This document shows, one piece after another, positions 44,240 to 52,342 of a stretch of 64,000 nucleotides of DNA. The number at the start of each line of letters is the position of its first letter. Position 1 is the first letter of the stretch. Location: contig CANLDL010000001.1 of NCBI GenBank assembly GCA_947489425.1, positions 868,001 through 932,000 of the forward strand. The letters run 5' to 3'. The position numbers and the translations under genes were made by a program. Below the pieces are notes generated by a model that saw nothing but the letters and a program-made list of their open reading frames with translations, did not search any database and was not told the origin of the DNA. This stretch comes from an uncultured Pseudomonadales bacterium. GTDB lineage: Bacteria > Pseudomonadota > Gammaproteobacteria > Pseudomonadales > Cellvibrionaceae.

Positions 44240-44503
44240 TTACCTCTTACCTATTTTATTGATGACCTTAATAATTGTCAGTATTTCTATATCGATATGA
44301 TCGCCATTAATTAGTTTTTTAAGATTTTTTTCACTTATGCCAAAGTAAATAGCTGCTCTTGTATTAGTTATTTTATTATCTGCTATATATCTTTTGACTT
44401 TAAAAGCTATAACTTCTTTAAAGGCTTTTGCTTGGACTTCGGGCAATATACCTTCATCGTCTAAAAAATTATTTAGTGAACTACCTATGTGACGGTTAAT
44501 CAT
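44240..44503 (-). CDS. XRE-type antitoxin-like regulator (HigA2/Fis-like)
   Basis: 87 residues. The opening NRHIGSSLNNFLDDEGILPE and AKAFKEVIAFKVKRYIADNK, followed by TRAAIYFGISEKNLKKLING and a helix, is the pattern of the HigA2-like HTH proteins that often act as antitoxins. No HigB/RelE partner was found next to it; only the 64-aa unknown is adjacent. It may autoregulate the traJ group. Orphan antitoxin or transcription factor are both possible. Confidence 0.7.
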   Translation of the reverse strand: MINRHIGSSLNNFLDDEGILPEVQAKAFKEVIAFKVKRYIADNKITNTRAAIYFGISEKNLKKLINGDHIDIEILTIIKVINKIGKR

Positions 44504-44531
44504 TATAAAACCTCGTTTTTATGGTTAATCA

Positions 44532-44876
44532 TCACAGTCTATTGACTGCTTCCCATAGCTCAGCTTGAACATCCTCAATTTCTAGGATGACTTTTTTAAC
44601 TGCGGCATAAGTAACTGGATCATGCCTTTCTTCATTGGTAAGCCACATTTTTAATAAGCCGGCTAAGCGACCTTGATCTCCATTGACCTTAGCTAAGGCC
44701 AATATATTCTGTTGGTCGAGTGTACTTTTAGGCTCATAGCCTAAACCAAGTACCCTTAAAAAAGATGATGTAGATTTAAAAGAGCAGGCATTAACGTTAT
44801 TTATTATGCGCTCTTTTTCGTCTTCATTAACACGGACTCGTAGCCCGATATTTCTTATTTCTGCTTTTTCTTTCAT
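44532..44876 (-). CDS. traJ: Conjugal transfer relaxosome accessory protein TraJ (MobC-like)
   Basis: 114 residues with a ribbon-helix-helix N-terminus (IGLRVRVNEDEKERIINNVN, STSSFLRVLGLGYEP) and the TraJ core LALAKVNGDQGRLAGLLKMW. RP4 TraJ binds the oriT inverted repeat and recruits relaxase TraI. Here an inverted repeat and nick site lie 58-86 bp upstream of its start, as in RP4. No relaxase gene follows. The system is thus partial. Confidence 0.85.
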   Translation of the reverse strand: MKEKAEIRNIGLRVRVNEDEKERIINNVNACSFKSTSSFLRVLGLGYEPKSTLDQQNILALAKVNGDQGRLAGLLKMWLTNEERHDPVTYAAVKKVILEIEDVQAELWEAVNRL

Positions 44877-44933
44877 AGGCGGTAGCCTCCACTTCGTAGA
44901 ACAGGAAATGTTGAGCCATAGGCGAATAAGTTA

Positions 44934-44962
44934 GTAAACCGAGGCCGGTTTACACATCCTGC
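44934..44962 (+). other. IncP-type origin of transfer (oriT) with nic site
   Basis: Inverted repeat GTAAACC (44934-44940)/GGTTTAC (44947-44953) is followed by CATCCTG-C (44955-44962), fitting the IncP nic consensus YATCCTG^Y with cleavage between 44961 and 44962. It sits just upstream of traJ, the same relation as in RP4. Confidence 0.8.
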
Positions 44963-45117
44963 CCTTCAACCTTCATGTAATATACAGTTACAATTATCGT
45001 TTTTATTGGTTTTTTAAGAAAACTAATAAAATATCTGTAAAAAACATAAAAACACACAATAAAACATTAAAAAATATAAAAACGTTTATATAAAACACAA
45101 CAACTCTAATTTTCTAG

Positions 45118-45405
45118 CTAATTATCAACATAGTTTCCATCAACAACCTGAAATAAGCGAAAACGGCCTTTTTTGGGTTTTCGCCTATGATCTGAAAACA
45201 TCCTCTCAAATTCATACGTATAGTGTTCCGTAAGCTCATTATGGGCTTCCTTGATACTATGATTAAGTGTGCTGAGTAGGTGATAAGATGAATGCTCTTC
45301 GTCGATGTTCTCTATGAACTCATCGAAAGCTAAAATCGCACTTCTCAGCTCTAAGTCAGAGGCATAAAATTCTCCTAGATTTGGTGTATCATTGTAGTCA
45401 GTCAT
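45118..45405 (-). CDS. Hypothetical acidic protein, 95 aa
   Basis: Acidic helical N-terminus (GEFYASDLELRSAILAFDEF, ENIDEEHSSYHLLSTLNHSI) and a basic end (HRRKPKKGRFRLFQVVDG). No family was recognised. It lies between trbL and oriT on the same strand, at the position where RP4 has traK-side genes. A plasmid accessory role is only a guess. Confidence 0.5.
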   Translation of the reverse strand: MTDYNDTPNLGEFYASDLELRSAILAFDEFIENIDEEHSSYHLLSTLNHSIKEAHNELTEHYTYEFERMFSDHRRKPKKGRFRLFQVVDGNYVDN

Positions 45406-45503
45406 TGCTAATTCCTCTTAGTTGATTAGCTGTGATAGCCACTTGATTGGAAGCTCTAATTCCGATCAAGTGGCGTAATTATTTAAGATGTATTAAATCC
45501 CCC

Positions 45504-46874
45504 TTACTTGTCTGTATCAGGTACACCTGAAATATAATTATCGTTGTCGTCTTGGCCGTCAGCAGCTTGCTCGCCAGCGTTTTCACTTTCCAGCTTATTA
45601 AGCTCTATTTGGTCGTTGAGACGACTCGCTATTCTGCCGCCAGCAGAGCCAGATTCGGCCCCTATATCACCTCTAATCCGACTGCCATAATCTGATGCCA
45701 CGCCCTTACCTAGCTCACTGATTGTTCCAGCAACTTTAGATAACCCCAGCCCAAGAGCTTCACCCGCAGCTGCACCTTGAGATCCAAAAGCAGTCCCACC
45801 AATCTTGCTAAAGGCTTGTTGTGCTGTTGTCTGGCCGCCGCTCCCTGAAATACCTTGAGACGCTAAGTTAGAGGCAGAATTAACCGCTTGAGCCGCACCC
45901 GCCGCACTCTGAGCGCCAGAAGCACCGGCATTACCCAACGCAGCCGCAGCCGCACCAGCGCCAAGCGCAGCACCAATAAGCGCACCCGTTCCACCAGTGG
46001 ACGTGTCACCACTACCAGAGATAAGCGATTGCACCAAAGAGGAAATACTTTTAACTAACAAATACAAAATAATAACGGCACCAGCGACAACAAAAATTTC
46101 TACAAAACGTGGTGAGTCAGACAAATCTCGAGCATAATTATTAACGAGTGTTACCCCCAGACCAATCAACAATTGAATGATGAACAGGCGAACGCCTATT
46201 GCTAAAACAGTCTTGTAATAATTAATCGCAAATTGTTGTGTCCAACGTGAGCCGCCAAACGCCAACATGATTATGCCGCCATTTAAAATGATAAACGACG
46301 AGATCAGTACAATGATTAGCTCCGCTGTTAGCAGTGCAAAAACGACTAAAATACCAATCGATATAAGCCCAGAGATTACGGCATGAGGTACATTAAAAAT
46401 ACTTGATGTACCAATCAAGTTAACTGAGATTCTTATACCCGCATCCATAACGCTAGATGGGCTAATTGTCGGAACACCACCGGCGTTACCAGCAAGCTCT
46501 CTAAAACTTGAAATAATCGTACTAGACCAGTTACTACCATTCTCTAGCAGAGTAAGGAAAAATCCGATAATCAAAATTCGCTGTACTAACGTACCAGTAA
46601 ACTCTAAAAAATCACTTTTCTTAAACATTAATTGAATACCCATCCAAATTAAGTCTAAAGCAACCAAAGCAAAAAAGAGCCTACGGGCGGCAGTTGCTAT
46701 AGCAGCCTCCCAACCGCCCGCCGCCGTTCGATAATCAGCCACAATACCATCAAATATATTTGGTGTATTAACCTGTGCTTGTGCAGAGAATGACACTAGC
46801 AGCAAGCCAAACAAGAACAGCCCAACGATATTACGTGGATTTGTGTAGTCGATTTTACTTAGTATGCTATACAT
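45504..46874 (-). CDS. trbL: P-type conjugative transfer protein TrbL
   Basis: 456 residues. An N-terminal signal/TM segment is followed by the TrbL/VirB6 membrane core with five or six helices (for example FFALVALDLIWMGIQLMF, LISSFIILNGGIIMLAFGG, LLVKSISSLVQSLISG) and a long Ala/Gly-rich C-terminal tail (residues about 300-400). In RP4-type systems TrbL is the polytopic inner-membrane part of the T4SS channel. GGAG at 6 bp precedes the ATG. The other trb genes except the trbK-like one are absent, so the channel cannot be built from this element alone. Confidence 0.88.
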   Translation of the reverse strand: MYSILSKIDYTNPRNIVGLFLFGLLLVSFSAQAQVNTPNIFDGIVADYRTAAGGWEAAIATAARRLFFALVALDLIWMGIQLMFKKSDFLEFTGTLVQRILIIGFFLTLLENGSNWSSTIISSFRELAGNAGGVPTISPSSVMDAGIRISVNLIGTSSIFNVPHAVISGLISIGILVVFALLTAELIIVLISSFIILNGGIIMLAFGGSRWTQQFAINYYKTVLAIGVRLFIIQLLIGLGVTLVNNYARDLSDSPRFVEIFVVAGAVIILYLLVKSISSLVQSLISGSGDTSTGGTGALIGAALGAGAAAAALGNAGASGAQSAAGAAQAVNSASNLASQGISGSGGQTTAQQAFSKIGGTAFGSQGAAAGEALGLGLSKVAGTISELGKGVASDYGSRIRGDIGAESGSAGGRIASRLNDQIELNKLESENAGEQAADGQDDNDNYISGVPDTDK

Positions 46875-46884
46875 AGATTGCTCC

Positions 46885-47055
46885 TTAAAAACCTTTTGCT
46901 TTGTTTACGTCTGATTCATACTCTAATGCTTTTTTAAGCGCTTCTTTTTGCTCTTCGGTAGTCGTTTCTATAGTTACGTTTATTGTCTCTTTTTTTTGTT
47001 CACCGCAAGCAGACAAAGCAAGTAAAACAAATGAAATTAGTACTATTTTATTCAT
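46885..47055 (-). CDS. Small lipoprotein in the TrbK (entry exclusion) position
   Basis: 56 residues: MNKIVLISFVLLALSACGEQ with lipobox LSAC, then a charged helix ending in ESDVNKAKGF. It lies directly before trbL with the trbL ribosome-binding site overlapping its stop, just as RP4 trbK precedes trbL. TrbK blocks entry of related plasmids. Sequence similarity beyond the lipobox cannot be shown, so the call rests on position and type. Confidence 0.65.
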   Translation of the reverse strand: MNKIVLISFVLLALSACGEQKKETINVTIETTTEEQKEALKKALEYESDVNKAKGF

Positions 47056-47432
47056 GGGTAACGCTCCTTTTCGGTTAAAAAATTTTCGGGTTAAACGCTG
47101 ACTTGACCCGCTTTTACTTAACTTATTTACTACCTATCTCGGACTTATTAACTTATCCACACTGCTAACATTACATAGAGGCAAGGGGCTAGCTATAGGA
47201 TATATATAGGTAGTTATAGGACTATATAGGGTGTTAAGTTTTAATTTTATTTTCTATATGTATATCAATAACTTACGATGGCCCTCACAAACCTTGGTTA
47301 CTGTTTATGCGTAAATGAGTTACTGCTTATGCGCATATAGTTACCGCTTATGCGTAAAAGGGTTACTGCTTATGCGCAAAGCTACTTTTTAAGGTTACCG
47401 CTTATGCGTACTTTTTTGTCTAGCTAACAGGG
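47056..47432. other. Iteron-type replication origin (oriV)
   Basis: The gap between repA and the trbK-like gene holds a consensus DnaA box TTATCCACA (47153-47161), an AT-rich stretch at about 47195-47275 with four TATAGG repeats, and five iterons (47297-47413). This is the classic order of an iteron origin: DnaA box, melting region, iterons next to repA. Confidence 0.8.
47297..47413. repeat. Five RepA iterons
   Basis: Five direct repeats of GTTAC(T/C)G(C/T)TTATGCG followed by T/C and an AT-rich end start at 47297, 47319, 47340, 47362 and 47394. Spacing is 22, 21, 22 and 32 bp, i.e. about two or three helical turns. They lie immediately downstream of repA and are the presumed RepA binding sites. 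Confidence 0.9.
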
Positions 47433-48275
47433 TTATACACAGCGAGGTAAAACATGAGTTTGAGACGGGTATAGCATTAGCCCCTGCCCTTTAATTGTAT
47501 GCGCCAGAACCTGCGGATATACCTGCTTAACACGTCTCAAATGCAAACTAAAAGCACGCTCAAAATGCCAGCCTTTTTTATAATTGGCGCCAAATTGTTT
47601 TTGTAGTTCATCCCACGAAATGACACATAACTTTTTAAGTTTAAACACCCGCCAACTTATCCACATGTATATATCCAAAGCCATCGGTGAGCGCTGCAAA
47701 CTTCTAACAGCTCGTAAGTCAATGGGTATAGCTTCATAAACTATTTCGTTATAAAAGAGCTCAGAGAGCTTTATATGCCCCGTGTTATCGCTAAAGGTGG
47801 AATGAGGTTGCCACCAAAAATGAGAGTAGTCAGCCAAGCGCATACCAGACTCAATGTCTTGCCACTCATTAACCATCAAAGAGGAACTTATAGAACAATA
47901 AAAAAGGCTTCGTAACTGCTGACGTACTCTACCAATAGTTCCGTTTTTGCCCCCTGTACATTGCAGATTAAGTTTTGACATGAAACTACGAAATGACCTC
48001 CCAAGCTCAATATCTCTGGTTTTATGAATCTTAGCTTCTGTTGCCACCCAAATTAGCAAAAGCCTTGGTATAACACCGTAAGGGATACCAACGCTCTCTG
48101 AGGCCAACACGCTTAAACGGTGATGCCCGTTTTGCCGAATAAATTCAGTACCCTCGAATTTGGTATAGGGTAACGTCGTAATAACTAAAGCCTTGGGTAC
48201 ATAGACTATGTATTCTAAAGGCGTTGTTATTTCTGCAAGCTCATTTTCATCGAATGACACTAGAATCTTCCTCAT
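47433..48275 (-). CDS. repA: Plasmid replication initiator RepA (PF04796 type)
   Basis: About 280 residues from the ATG at 48275. The family core is plain: VGIPYGVIPRLLLIWVATEA, RDIELGRSFRSFMSKLNLQC, TGGKNGTIGRVRQQLRSLFY, RSPMALDIYMWISWRVFKL and WDELQKQFGANYKKG. The protein binds iterons and opens the origin. The five iterons begin 20 bp past its stop codon. It overlaps the AlpA-like gene by 29 bp. Replication while integrated may be repressed; this is not visible here. Confidence 0.9.
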   Translation of the reverse strand: MRKILVSFDENELAEITTPLEYIVYVPKALVITTLPYTKFEGTEFIRQNGHHRLSVLASESVGIPYGVIPRLLLIWVATEAKIHKTRDIELGRSFRSFMSKLNLQCTGGKNGTIGRVRQQLRSLFYCSISSSLMVNEWQDIESGMRLADYSHFWWQPHSTFSDNTGHIKLSELFYNEIVYEAIPIDLRAVRSLQRSPMALDIYMWISWRVFKLKKLCVISWDELQKQFGANYKKGWHFERAFSLHLRRVKQVYPQVLAHTIKGQGLMLYPSQTHVLPRCV

Positions 48276-48441
48276 ATGATTCAATCCATAAGTCAAACTT
48301 ATCTTCAGGGAACAAGCGCCTACGCCCAATTTTTATTGAGGGCGGCATTGGGTCTCGACGACTTAGCCTGTTACGAACAGTTGCCGGACTTATATGTAAA
48401 CGACGACTAACCTCTTCAAGAGAGAGGTACTCAGTAGCCAT
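48247..48441 (-). CDS. AlpA/MerR-like HTH protein
   Basis: 64 residues. ATEYLSLEEVSRRLHISPAT followed by VRNRLSRRDPMPPSIKIGRR and a C-terminal FDLWIES is the small HTH_17 (AlpA/excisionase-like) fold. It precedes and overlaps repA, so it could regulate repA or act as excisionase for the integrase. The second ATG-rich option is not needed; GGAG lies before the chosen start. Confidence 0.78.
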   Translation of the reverse strand: MATEYLSLEEVSRRLHISPATVRNRLSRRDPMPPSIKIGRRRLFPEDKFDLWIESYEEDSSVIR

Positions 48442-48556
48442 TGTGATCTCCAGTTATGCATTGATGGAGGTACAATAACCAATATGATATTACGTGAGGT
48501 TCTGTTATATTCTATTTTTAACTATTGAAAACAGAATTTTTAAAACAGGATAAAAA

Positions 48557-49480
48557 TTGGATATATCTACACTGAGAGTCAGACTATTTTGTCGGCTACT
48601 TCAAAGAGAACTCATTGATCAAGTTTGTGACAAGCCTTCATACAGGCTAGTCATTTCTGCTCTTGATTCTCGAGGTTTCGATACGTCTAAAATATCCGCA
48701 TCCACATGGAATGATTGGTGGCACGGCCGTCGCAAGCCTAATATCACTATGAGGGCAACCATCAACGCAGTAACAAATAACATTGCCTCAAAGTGGCTCG
48801 AGCCATGCTTAGTAAATAACCGATTAGCCTGCCATTTAAGTAGTTTAGAATTAGGTCTCAGCGAGACAAACAGCACTCGACAAGAGGCACAGACGATACT
48901 CCAAACTATTCACAACGATTGGTTTGTAAATCGTAATGGAATAGTCACAACTCACAACACTAAATCTAGGGGAATTACAACTCTTGGCCAATTATCAGAA
49001 CCAAGAATTTCATTTGATAAAGGGGAAGAAACTGAGCTTAGCCAACCCGTCAGCCAGTCTATAATTAGCTGCTATGACACCTTAAACACATCAAGCATAG
49101 CGCTCTTTTTACTCAGGATGGGGGTAACAAATTGTAAATGCGAACAAGGACTAGATGAAGTAATTGCAGTTGATCTGGCAAGTGTTGCGTGCGCTGGCGC
49201 TTGTATCCTAATGTCTGATTATCGCTATATAAAAAACATGGGTAAAACAGGTAGATTAATTATGGATTTATTCGATTTTTGGTTTGCCGATGAAGGTATT
49301 ACAAATGAGACTGGCTGGATTTTAAGCACTAGCTTAGAAACAGTATTAATTAACGAATCAGAACTAGGTCGCTTAATGAACTTACGGGACTCTTACCGCA
49401 GCCTGATGGCTGATACAGGAATATCAGTATTAGAAATAAATAAACAGGCGAAAAAAATTAGAGTAGGAGTAAAGCTCTAA
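48557..49480 (+). CDS. Hypothetical plasmid protein, 307 aa
   Basis: Starts with TTG at 48557, AGGA 7 bp upstream. The N-terminal 95 residues (RLFCRLLQRELIDQVCDKPS, STWNDWWHGRRKPNITMRAT) look like a DNA-binding helical domain. The rest is mostly helical with cysteine-rich TNCKCEQGLDEV and has no known signature. It is divergent from the AlpA-repA unit, so partition or copy control are possible roles, without support from motifs. Confidence 0.55.
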   Translation: MDISTLRVRLFCRLLQRELIDQVCDKPSYRLVISALDSRGFDTSKISASTWNDWWHGRRKPNITMRATINAVTNNIASKWLEPCLVNNRLACHLSSLELGLSETNSTRQEAQTILQTIHNDWFVNRNGIVTTHNTKSRGITTLGQLSEPRISFDKGEETELSQPVSQSIISCYDTLNTSSIALFLLRMGVTNCKCEQGLDEVIAVDLASVACAGACILMSDYRYIKNMGKTGRLIMDLFDFWFADEGITNETGWILSTSLETVLINESELGRLMNLRDSYRSLMADTGISVLEINKQAKKIRVGVKL

Positions 49481-49609
49481 TGCCCTACAATTAAATTTAT
49501 TAGGCCCTTCACAAAATAAAATCTTGATCAAAAATCACACTAAGAAAAAAGCACCGGTTGTAAGTGCCAAAATAGCAATAACTGTCAGATCAAGTCTGAG
49601 CTATTACAG

Positions 49610-50200
49610 CTAATGCATAGCCTGATTAATAGCAAATTTTCTTATCGTAAAGCTTGATAGGCGCATATCCCGAAGTATTGTTTCCATTTCTTGAATTACA
49701 GCTGTCGAATTTTCAATAGACCACTCTACTTTCTTAAGTCTGGCTTGTCTAAGACTGTCTTTTGCTGAGTGAAGAGTTAGCAAATAAGATAAGTTAAGCA
49801 AAAGGTGGTTTTGTAAATACTTACCAAGTTCTATGTCTGATGACCGTAGCATGCGGTGTACTTCTTTTTTTCTAGATTCAATGATGGAGGTTAACGATGT
49901 AATTTCTTTACTCGTTTGCTCATACTCTTCATCGTATTTTTTTCGAAAGAGCGTTAACATCTCTAAGTAGTCTTTCTTTCGCTCAACTTCTTCAAGCTCA
50001 TACCGAAATTTGTCTAGCAAGAGTGCATATTCTTCATATTTATTAACTATTCTATCCACTGATTTGAGGCTTTCTAAATCCATTGAATTATGCTGATCTA
50101 CAATAAAATTTCCTATTATTGTTGCGCCAACAACAACTACGCCAAATATCAGCTTTTCCCAAACATACAACTTCCAATTTTGTTCATAGGTCATATTCAT
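49610..50200 (-). CDS. Membrane-anchored coiled-coil protein next to the reverse transcriptase
   Basis: 196 residues with one N-terminal membrane helix (WEKLIFGVVVVGATIIGNFI, residues 14-33). The remainder is a long charged coiled coil (DKFRYELEEVERKKDYLEML, EYEQTSKEITSLTSIIESRK, NSTAVIQEMETILRDMRLSS). No family was recognised. It follows the RT gene on the same strand after a 184-bp gap that contains an AT-rich inverted repeat. Membrane-acting effectors accompany some retron and RT systems, so an effector role is plausible but inferred. Confidence 0.6.
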   Translation of the reverse strand: MNMTYEQNWKLYVWEKLIFGVVVVGATIIGNFIVDQHNSMDLESLKSVDRIVNKYEEYALLLDKFRYELEEVERKKDYLEMLTLFRKKYDEEYEQTSKEITSLTSIIESRKKEVHRMLRSSDIELGKYLQNHLLLNLSYLLTLHSAKDSLRQARLKKVEWSIENSTAVIQEMETILRDMRLSSFTIRKFAINQAMH

Positions 50201-50246
50201 TATTGAGCCTTGATAGCTTTACAAAAGAAATATATTAGTTTTTATC

Positions 50247-50276
50247 AATATAATCATGAATTCTCATTATTATATT
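50247..50276. repeat. AT-rich 13-bp inverted repeat between RT and membrane-protein genes
   Basis: AATATAATCATGA (50247-50259) and TCATTATTATATT (50264-50276) are inverted with one mismatch around ATTC. It could be an operator for the HTH protein, a processing hairpin or part of a structured RNA. Confidence 0.5.
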
Positions 50277-50384
50277 AACAAAGGCTTATTGAATTTATGC
50301 CGTTGCATTAGTCGGTTACACATACTTATACAAATTACCGTAAACGACCAAAAGCAGGCATTAATTAATGATGTTTCGCTACTT

Positions 50385-51386
50385 TTACTTCGCTTTTTTT
50401 TGCTTAGTTTTTCCCTGGAAAAAGTGTTTAGGTGGTTTAACCAAGCGCATACGGATCTGTAAATCTTCACCCTCACTTTCGTGAAATGACTTAATTCTGT
50501 TTACTTTCCCGTACGTACTCAACCATTCTTTATAATAAGAGTGACTTCGCCCTTGGCTTGCGTGTTTCCTTTCCATTTGGAAAACCATTGCTCTAATATT
50601 GTTTCTTTGACGCTTTGGTATTGTTGGCTTTTTTGTATTGACGTTAAGAGATGTAACTACCATTGGTTTTTCACGACTTGATATATCATGCTTCGCTCGT
50701 TTTGGACTGTATCCGCACGGTAATAGCATTCCATAAATGTTAGATATTATAAAATGTTTATCTTTATCATTGATAAAAAATGGGCTGCTAACAGTTATAT
50801 CATCAATAAATCTGCTATATGAAAACTCTTTTTCCTCAAGAGTTTTGACCAATTCGGGTTCTCGGTTCCACAGCGCAAGATTTGCAAGATAACCGCTCGT
50901 TTTCCAGCCTTGGGGCAGTTCTCCGTTGTAAGTCGTTAGCTTAGCAAGAATATCTGAAATGGATTCAGTGAAATGAAAGCATTGTTTCCAAATGTTTTTT
51001 ACCACTTCATTTGAAGTGTTCGGGTAGAAGTTGGATATGTCTTCAGATATTAGAATTTTCTTGCCGCAATGAATTGATGCATGGGTTTTACAGCTGCGTG
51101 GGTTTTCCGGGTCAGAAATACCACCAAGCATGTAGTAGGGGTAATCGAGTTTTTTAAGTATTCGGTTTTTAATTCTTTCATGCACCTGCTTGAGTGCTGG
51201 CTTCGCGTCATGCGTAAGTCTTGGGTCACCGTTCTTCTTTTTTAAAAGTTTTCCTGATTTGTAGTATTCATCAACATGTTCAGTGAAGTAGCTCAACTCG
51301 TCTTCGCTAATAGATAATATTGACGCAAGTGAACTGGTATTGGAAATAGAAGGTATCTTAACTTTGGGGTATCTATCCCTTAGCAT
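50385..51386 (-). CDS. Reverse transcriptase, retron-like with altered signature motifs
   Basis: 333 residues. Polymerase motif A is SEDISNFYPNTS (Asp116), motif B LPQGWKTSGYLANL (157-170), motif C RFIDDIT (Asp195/Asp196), so the enzyme should be active. Retron RTs carry NAxxH and VTG; here the matching places read HASIH (102-106) and VTS (244-246), followed by LNVNTKKPTIPKRQRNNIRA. It may be an outlying retron or a related defence RT. It overlaps the XRE gene by 14 bp. No msr/msd RNA could be identified by eye; the likeliest places are 51950-52340 and 50201-50384. Confidence 0.88.
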   Translation of the reverse strand: MLRDRYPKVKIPSISNTSSLASILSISEDELSYFTEHVDEYYKSGKLLKKKNGDPRLTHDAKPALKQVHERIKNRILKKLDYPYYMLGGISDPENPRSCKTHASIHCGKKILISEDISNFYPNTSNEVVKNIWKQCFHFTESISDILAKLTTYNGELPQGWKTSGYLANLALWNREPELVKTLEEKEFSYSRFIDDITVSSPFFINDKDKHFIISNIYGMLLPCGYSPKRAKHDISSREKPMVVTSLNVNTKKPTIPKRQRNNIRAMVFQMERKHASQGRSHSYYKEWLSTYGKVNRIKSFHESEGEDLQIRMRLVKPPKHFFQGKTKQKKAK

Positions 51387-51660
51387 TTGCCATCAAATCC
51401 ATGATGTTGTTAGAAAGTGTTTCGATATACGAAGCGTTGAGATCGGTTACTTCGTCACGTTGTGCCGCTAAGAAAACCAATACGCTTAAAGGTAAGCCAA
51501 GTGCATTTGCTATTGATTCAACTGCGCTAATACTAGGTTCACGGTTGTTGTTTTCTAGCAAGCTAAGATGAGATACAGAGATACCGGAACGTTCCGATAA
51601 TTGAGCCAAGGTTAATTTTTTAACGCTTCGGCATTGTTTGATTGTTTCACCTAAATTCAT
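51373..51660 (-). CDS. XRE-family HTH protein of the RT operon
   Basis: 95 residues: GETIKQCRSVKKLTLAQLSE and SGISVSHLSLLENNNREPSI form the XRE helix-turn-helix, followed by a helical tail (VTDLNASYIETLSNNIMDLM). Its end overlaps the RT start by 14 bp, so the two are translationally coupled. It probably binds the perfect palindrome at 51969-51980. In some retrons HTH proteins are the accessory component. Confidence 0.82.
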   Translation of the reverse strand: MNLGETIKQCRSVKKLTLAQLSERSGISVSHLSLLENNNREPSISAVESIANALGLPLSVLVFLAAQRDEVTDLNASYIETLSNNIMDLMANAKG

Positions 51661-51691
51661 AAGACCACCTCAAAATTAAGGGTTCGCTGTA

Positions 51692-51934
51692 TTATCCACA
51701 GAACAACTCAATCAGCTTAGCTATGCTGGGTAAGCTTTTCAGAAACTTTCCTAGCAATTCCAATGCTTTCGCACGGGACGCTTCACTATTCTCGTTAGCT
51801 GCGATTATGCGCTGGAGTTCTGCTATTGCTTCATCCAACTCATGGTTAATACTGGGTTCCGCTGTATCACGTAATGTCACCTTCATCGCCATAAGCGTTT
51901 CAAGTAACCTTTCAAAAGACTCAAGATTATTCAT
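51692..51934 (-). CDS. Small helical protein at the head of the RT operon, unknown
   Basis: 80 residues from ATG 51934, with GAGG 9 bp upstream. The sequence is fully helical (NNLESFERLLETLMAMKVTL, HELDEAIAELQRIIAANENS, LLGKFLKSLPSIAKLIELFC). No family was recognised. It precedes the XRE gene by 31 bp and shares the promoter, so it is probably part of the same system. Confidence 0.6.
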   Translation of the reverse strand: MNNLESFERLLETLMAMKVTLRDTAEPSINHELDEAIAELQRIIAANENSEASRAKALELLGKFLKSLPSIAKLIELFCG

Positions 51935-51968
51935 CGTAAAATTCCTCAAAGTAGACTAGTTTCAATCA

Positions 51969-51990
51969 GTGCAATTGCACCCGTTGTCAA
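51969..51990 (-). promoter_or_regulatory. Promoter with palindromic operator for the RT operon
   Basis: On the minus strand a TTGACA box (51985-51990) is followed within the spacer by the perfect palindrome GTGCAATTGCAC (51969-51980). A -10 box is less clear (near GATTGA). The palindrome fits an XRE-type dimer, so autoregulation is likely. Confidence 0.6.
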
Positions 51991-52342
51991 CACAATTGGA
52001 GACCGAAAGAAACACAGCGGAACCCGCGAACCCTTTGATATAAACCGAATATAACCCGTTGTTTTACCCATTGCTCATCGTCTGCTTTTTACCGTAGTAC
52101 TACTGCTAGTTGCTCAGTAGCGATACGCGTTATCAGTGAACGATTGGCGCAGAGGTGCAGCGGTATCTGTGCATCCGGCAAGATGCGATTTAAAACAGCA
52201 AAAAGCATCGACCAAACCAAAAGGAGTAGGTCAGTGTCTGGCACACCAATTTTCTGAGGATGAGTCTGTTAAAGAACGTCTGGATGGTTGCATCCAGTCA
52301 GGATTCTATAATACACGAAACTTTGCTGAGAGCAAATAATAT
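51991..52342. other. Non-coding region upstream of the RT operon
   Basis: About 350 bp without a supported gene. A plus-strand GTG frame at 52136-52339 (67 codons) has unusual composition and is not called. A perfect 7-bp hairpin CTGGATG-GTTG-CATCCAG lies at 52280-52297. This region is a candidate for a structured RNA of the RT system, unproven. Confidence 0.4.

Noticed and set aside
47297-47413. CRISPR array
   Set aside because: Repeats of about 15-20 bp have spacers of only a few bases and lie next to repA; they are iterons, and there are no cas genes.
52136-52339. 67-codon plus-strand frame starting with GTG
   Set aside because: No ribosome-binding site at the start, unusual composition, no family; may overlap a structured RNA.
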